Shown: positions 62,990 to 64,000 of the stretch, one piece after another | Numbering within the stretch: the stretch's first letter is position 1 | Layout: each line of letters begins with the position of its first letter | DNA from: Porphyra umbilicalis | Taxonomy: Eukaryota; Rhodophyta; Bangiophyceae; Bangiales; Bangiaceae | Direction: 5' to 3' | DNA: 64,000 nt | Assembly (NCBI GenBank): GCA_002049455.2 | Contig: KV918992.1 | Coordinates: forward strand, 1 to 64,000 | Program-made: the position numbers and the translations under genes | Notes under the pieces: generated by a model | The model's database searches: none | Told to the model about the DNA's origin: nothing | What the model saw: only the letters and a program-made list of their open reading frames with translations

Positions 62990-64000
62990 ATGACCGATCG
63001 CTCCCGCATCCGGTATCGCATCCACCCCCCGACGTCGCCGCTCCCCGCGGCCGTCGCCGCCGCCGCGGCGTCGTCGGTGCTCTTCCCCCACCGCATCCAG
63101 CTTGTGCTGCCACTCCCCCCCCCACCGCGGCGGCCTCTTGCGCCTCGTCTGACACCCCCACCTCACCACCCCCGCCCCCACCCCCACCCCCACCCCCACC
63201 CCCACCGCCGAGGTACACGCTGCTGCGGGACGTCCCCCTGACCGCCCTCCTCTCCCCCGCGTTGCACGCGGCCAACGGTGGGCTCTCTGTCCTCCCCGCC
63301 GCGGCGGCGCTCGACCGCGCCAACAGCTTTTGCGTGGCGCCCGCCGCCACCCCCACCCTCCGCCTGTCGGTCGACAAGGACACGTACGTCGGCCTCGGGG
63401 TGGCGGGCGGTCGGGCGCTCCGCGGCGACCACGCGGTCGCCACCGCCGGCCGCCGCTACGCCGTCGACGTGCCGCTGCCGGTGGCGTCGCCCAAAGTCGC
63501 CGCCCGCCTGACGTGGTGCCTCGGCCGGGCGCGCGTCGGCGGCGTCGACGCGCTCGCCGCCGTGGGGGGGGGGGGGACGTCGCCCTCCCGCCCCCCGTCG
63601 CCGCCGCCGTGGGGGGGGGGTGGCCCGCCGCGTGTGTGGGGTGACGACCGAGACGGCGGCGGCGGCGGCGGTGTTGGATGCGGGGCGGCTGCTCGGCGCG
63701 GCGGCGGCGGTCCGGGGGGGGGGGGGGGGGGGGGGGGGGGACGCCATTGCCGAACTCGTCGACTGGCTCGGCGTTGTGGCCGCCGCGGGGGTGGCCGCCG
63801 CCGCCCCGCGCCTCGCGCCGGCCGCCGCCGATGGGGGGGGTGACATCACCGCCGGCGCGGGGGGTGCGGCCGCCGCCGCCTCCGCCAGTGTGGCCGACCC
63901 CCGCGCGCCGTCGCCCTTTGACTATGACTATGCCGCCGCCCTGCCCGCCGACCACGCGCTGCGGACGACCACCTACACGGGCTTCCTGCACCCGACGACC
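62990..64000 (+). CDS. RPP40: Ribonuclease P/MRP subunit p40 (Rpp40), partial at window end
   Basis: This is a protein subunit of nuclear RNase P (tRNA 5' processing) and RNase MRP. ATG 62990 has a near-perfect context (TCCACCATGACC). In order with human Rpp40, SSVLFPHRIQLVLPLP aligns to the first conserved strand. RDVPLTALLSPALH aligns to the NLPLHELITPEF block, and TLRLSVDKDTYVGLGV to the LSLDKDTYEETGL block. YAVDVPLPVASPKVAARLTW aligns to the following strand. IAELVDWLGVVAAAGV aligns to the ELFDWLGAV block and then HALRTTTYTGFLHP closes the visible part. Frame changes occur at homopolymers: a C run near 63113-63123, G runs near 63568-63580 and a 25-base G run near 63716-63740. These are probably sequencing or assembly errors. 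A CCCCCA microsatellite (about 63175-63205) encodes Pro. The gene continues past the window. Confidence 0.8.

Overview
The window looks like nuclear DNA of a GC-rich, intron-poor eukaryote. Four things point to a bangiophyte red alga of the Porphyra/Pyropia kind: very high GC, Ala/Gly/Pro-rich proteins, few introns with clean GT-AG borders, and the mixture of gene families. This is an inference; no rRNA or organelle marker is present to prove it. Long G or C homopolymers are common, and several host genes change reading frame exactly at them. Those genes may be intact in the cell but mis-called in the assembly.

Layout. 1-14.4 kb is layered mobile DNA. A gag-bearing fragment of a Ty3/gypsy element opens the window. 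An old minus-strand DNA-transposase gene (Plavaka-like, about 1.7-2.8 and 13.1-14.4 kb) has been split by a nearly whole Ty3/gypsy chromovirus (2788-13056), which has 393-bp LTRs, a 5-bp target duplication and a long antisense coding region next to its 3' LTR. 14.4-20.5 kb is repeat-rich non-coding DNA, with a 1.28-kb direct repeat pair and a MITE. 20.5-25.9 kb carries a putative type I membrane protein (+, one intron) and a long disordered protein (-). 25.9-31.1 kb holds two related terminal-inverted-repeat elements in opposite orientation.

31,146-49,127 is the most striking object: an 18-kb DNA transposon with about 34-bp terminal inverted repeats, of which the inner 25 bp are perfect. It is flanked by an exact 8-bp duplication (GGCTCTGG). 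It encodes a 1336-residue KDZ/Zisupton-like transposase and a 981-residue protein ending in a Ulp1-type cysteine protease. It also has one or two less certain ORFs, and a large minisatellite array lies near each end. Both main genes are uninterrupted, so it looks young and possibly autonomous.

49.1-64 kb is host gene space: spliceosomal SmB (+), a two-finger C2H2 protein (+), a chondroitin N-acetylgalactosaminyltransferase-like Golgi enzyme (-), a small membrane-protein ORF (+), and the start of the RNase P/MRP subunit p40 gene (+), which runs off the window. A small TA-flanked MITE lies about 100 bp upstream of the p40 start codon. The host genes are functionally unrelated housekeeping or secretory genes. 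The links worth noting are between the mobile elements: a retroelement inside an older transposon, MITEs inside repeats and beside a promoter, and a transposase with a probable accessory protease.
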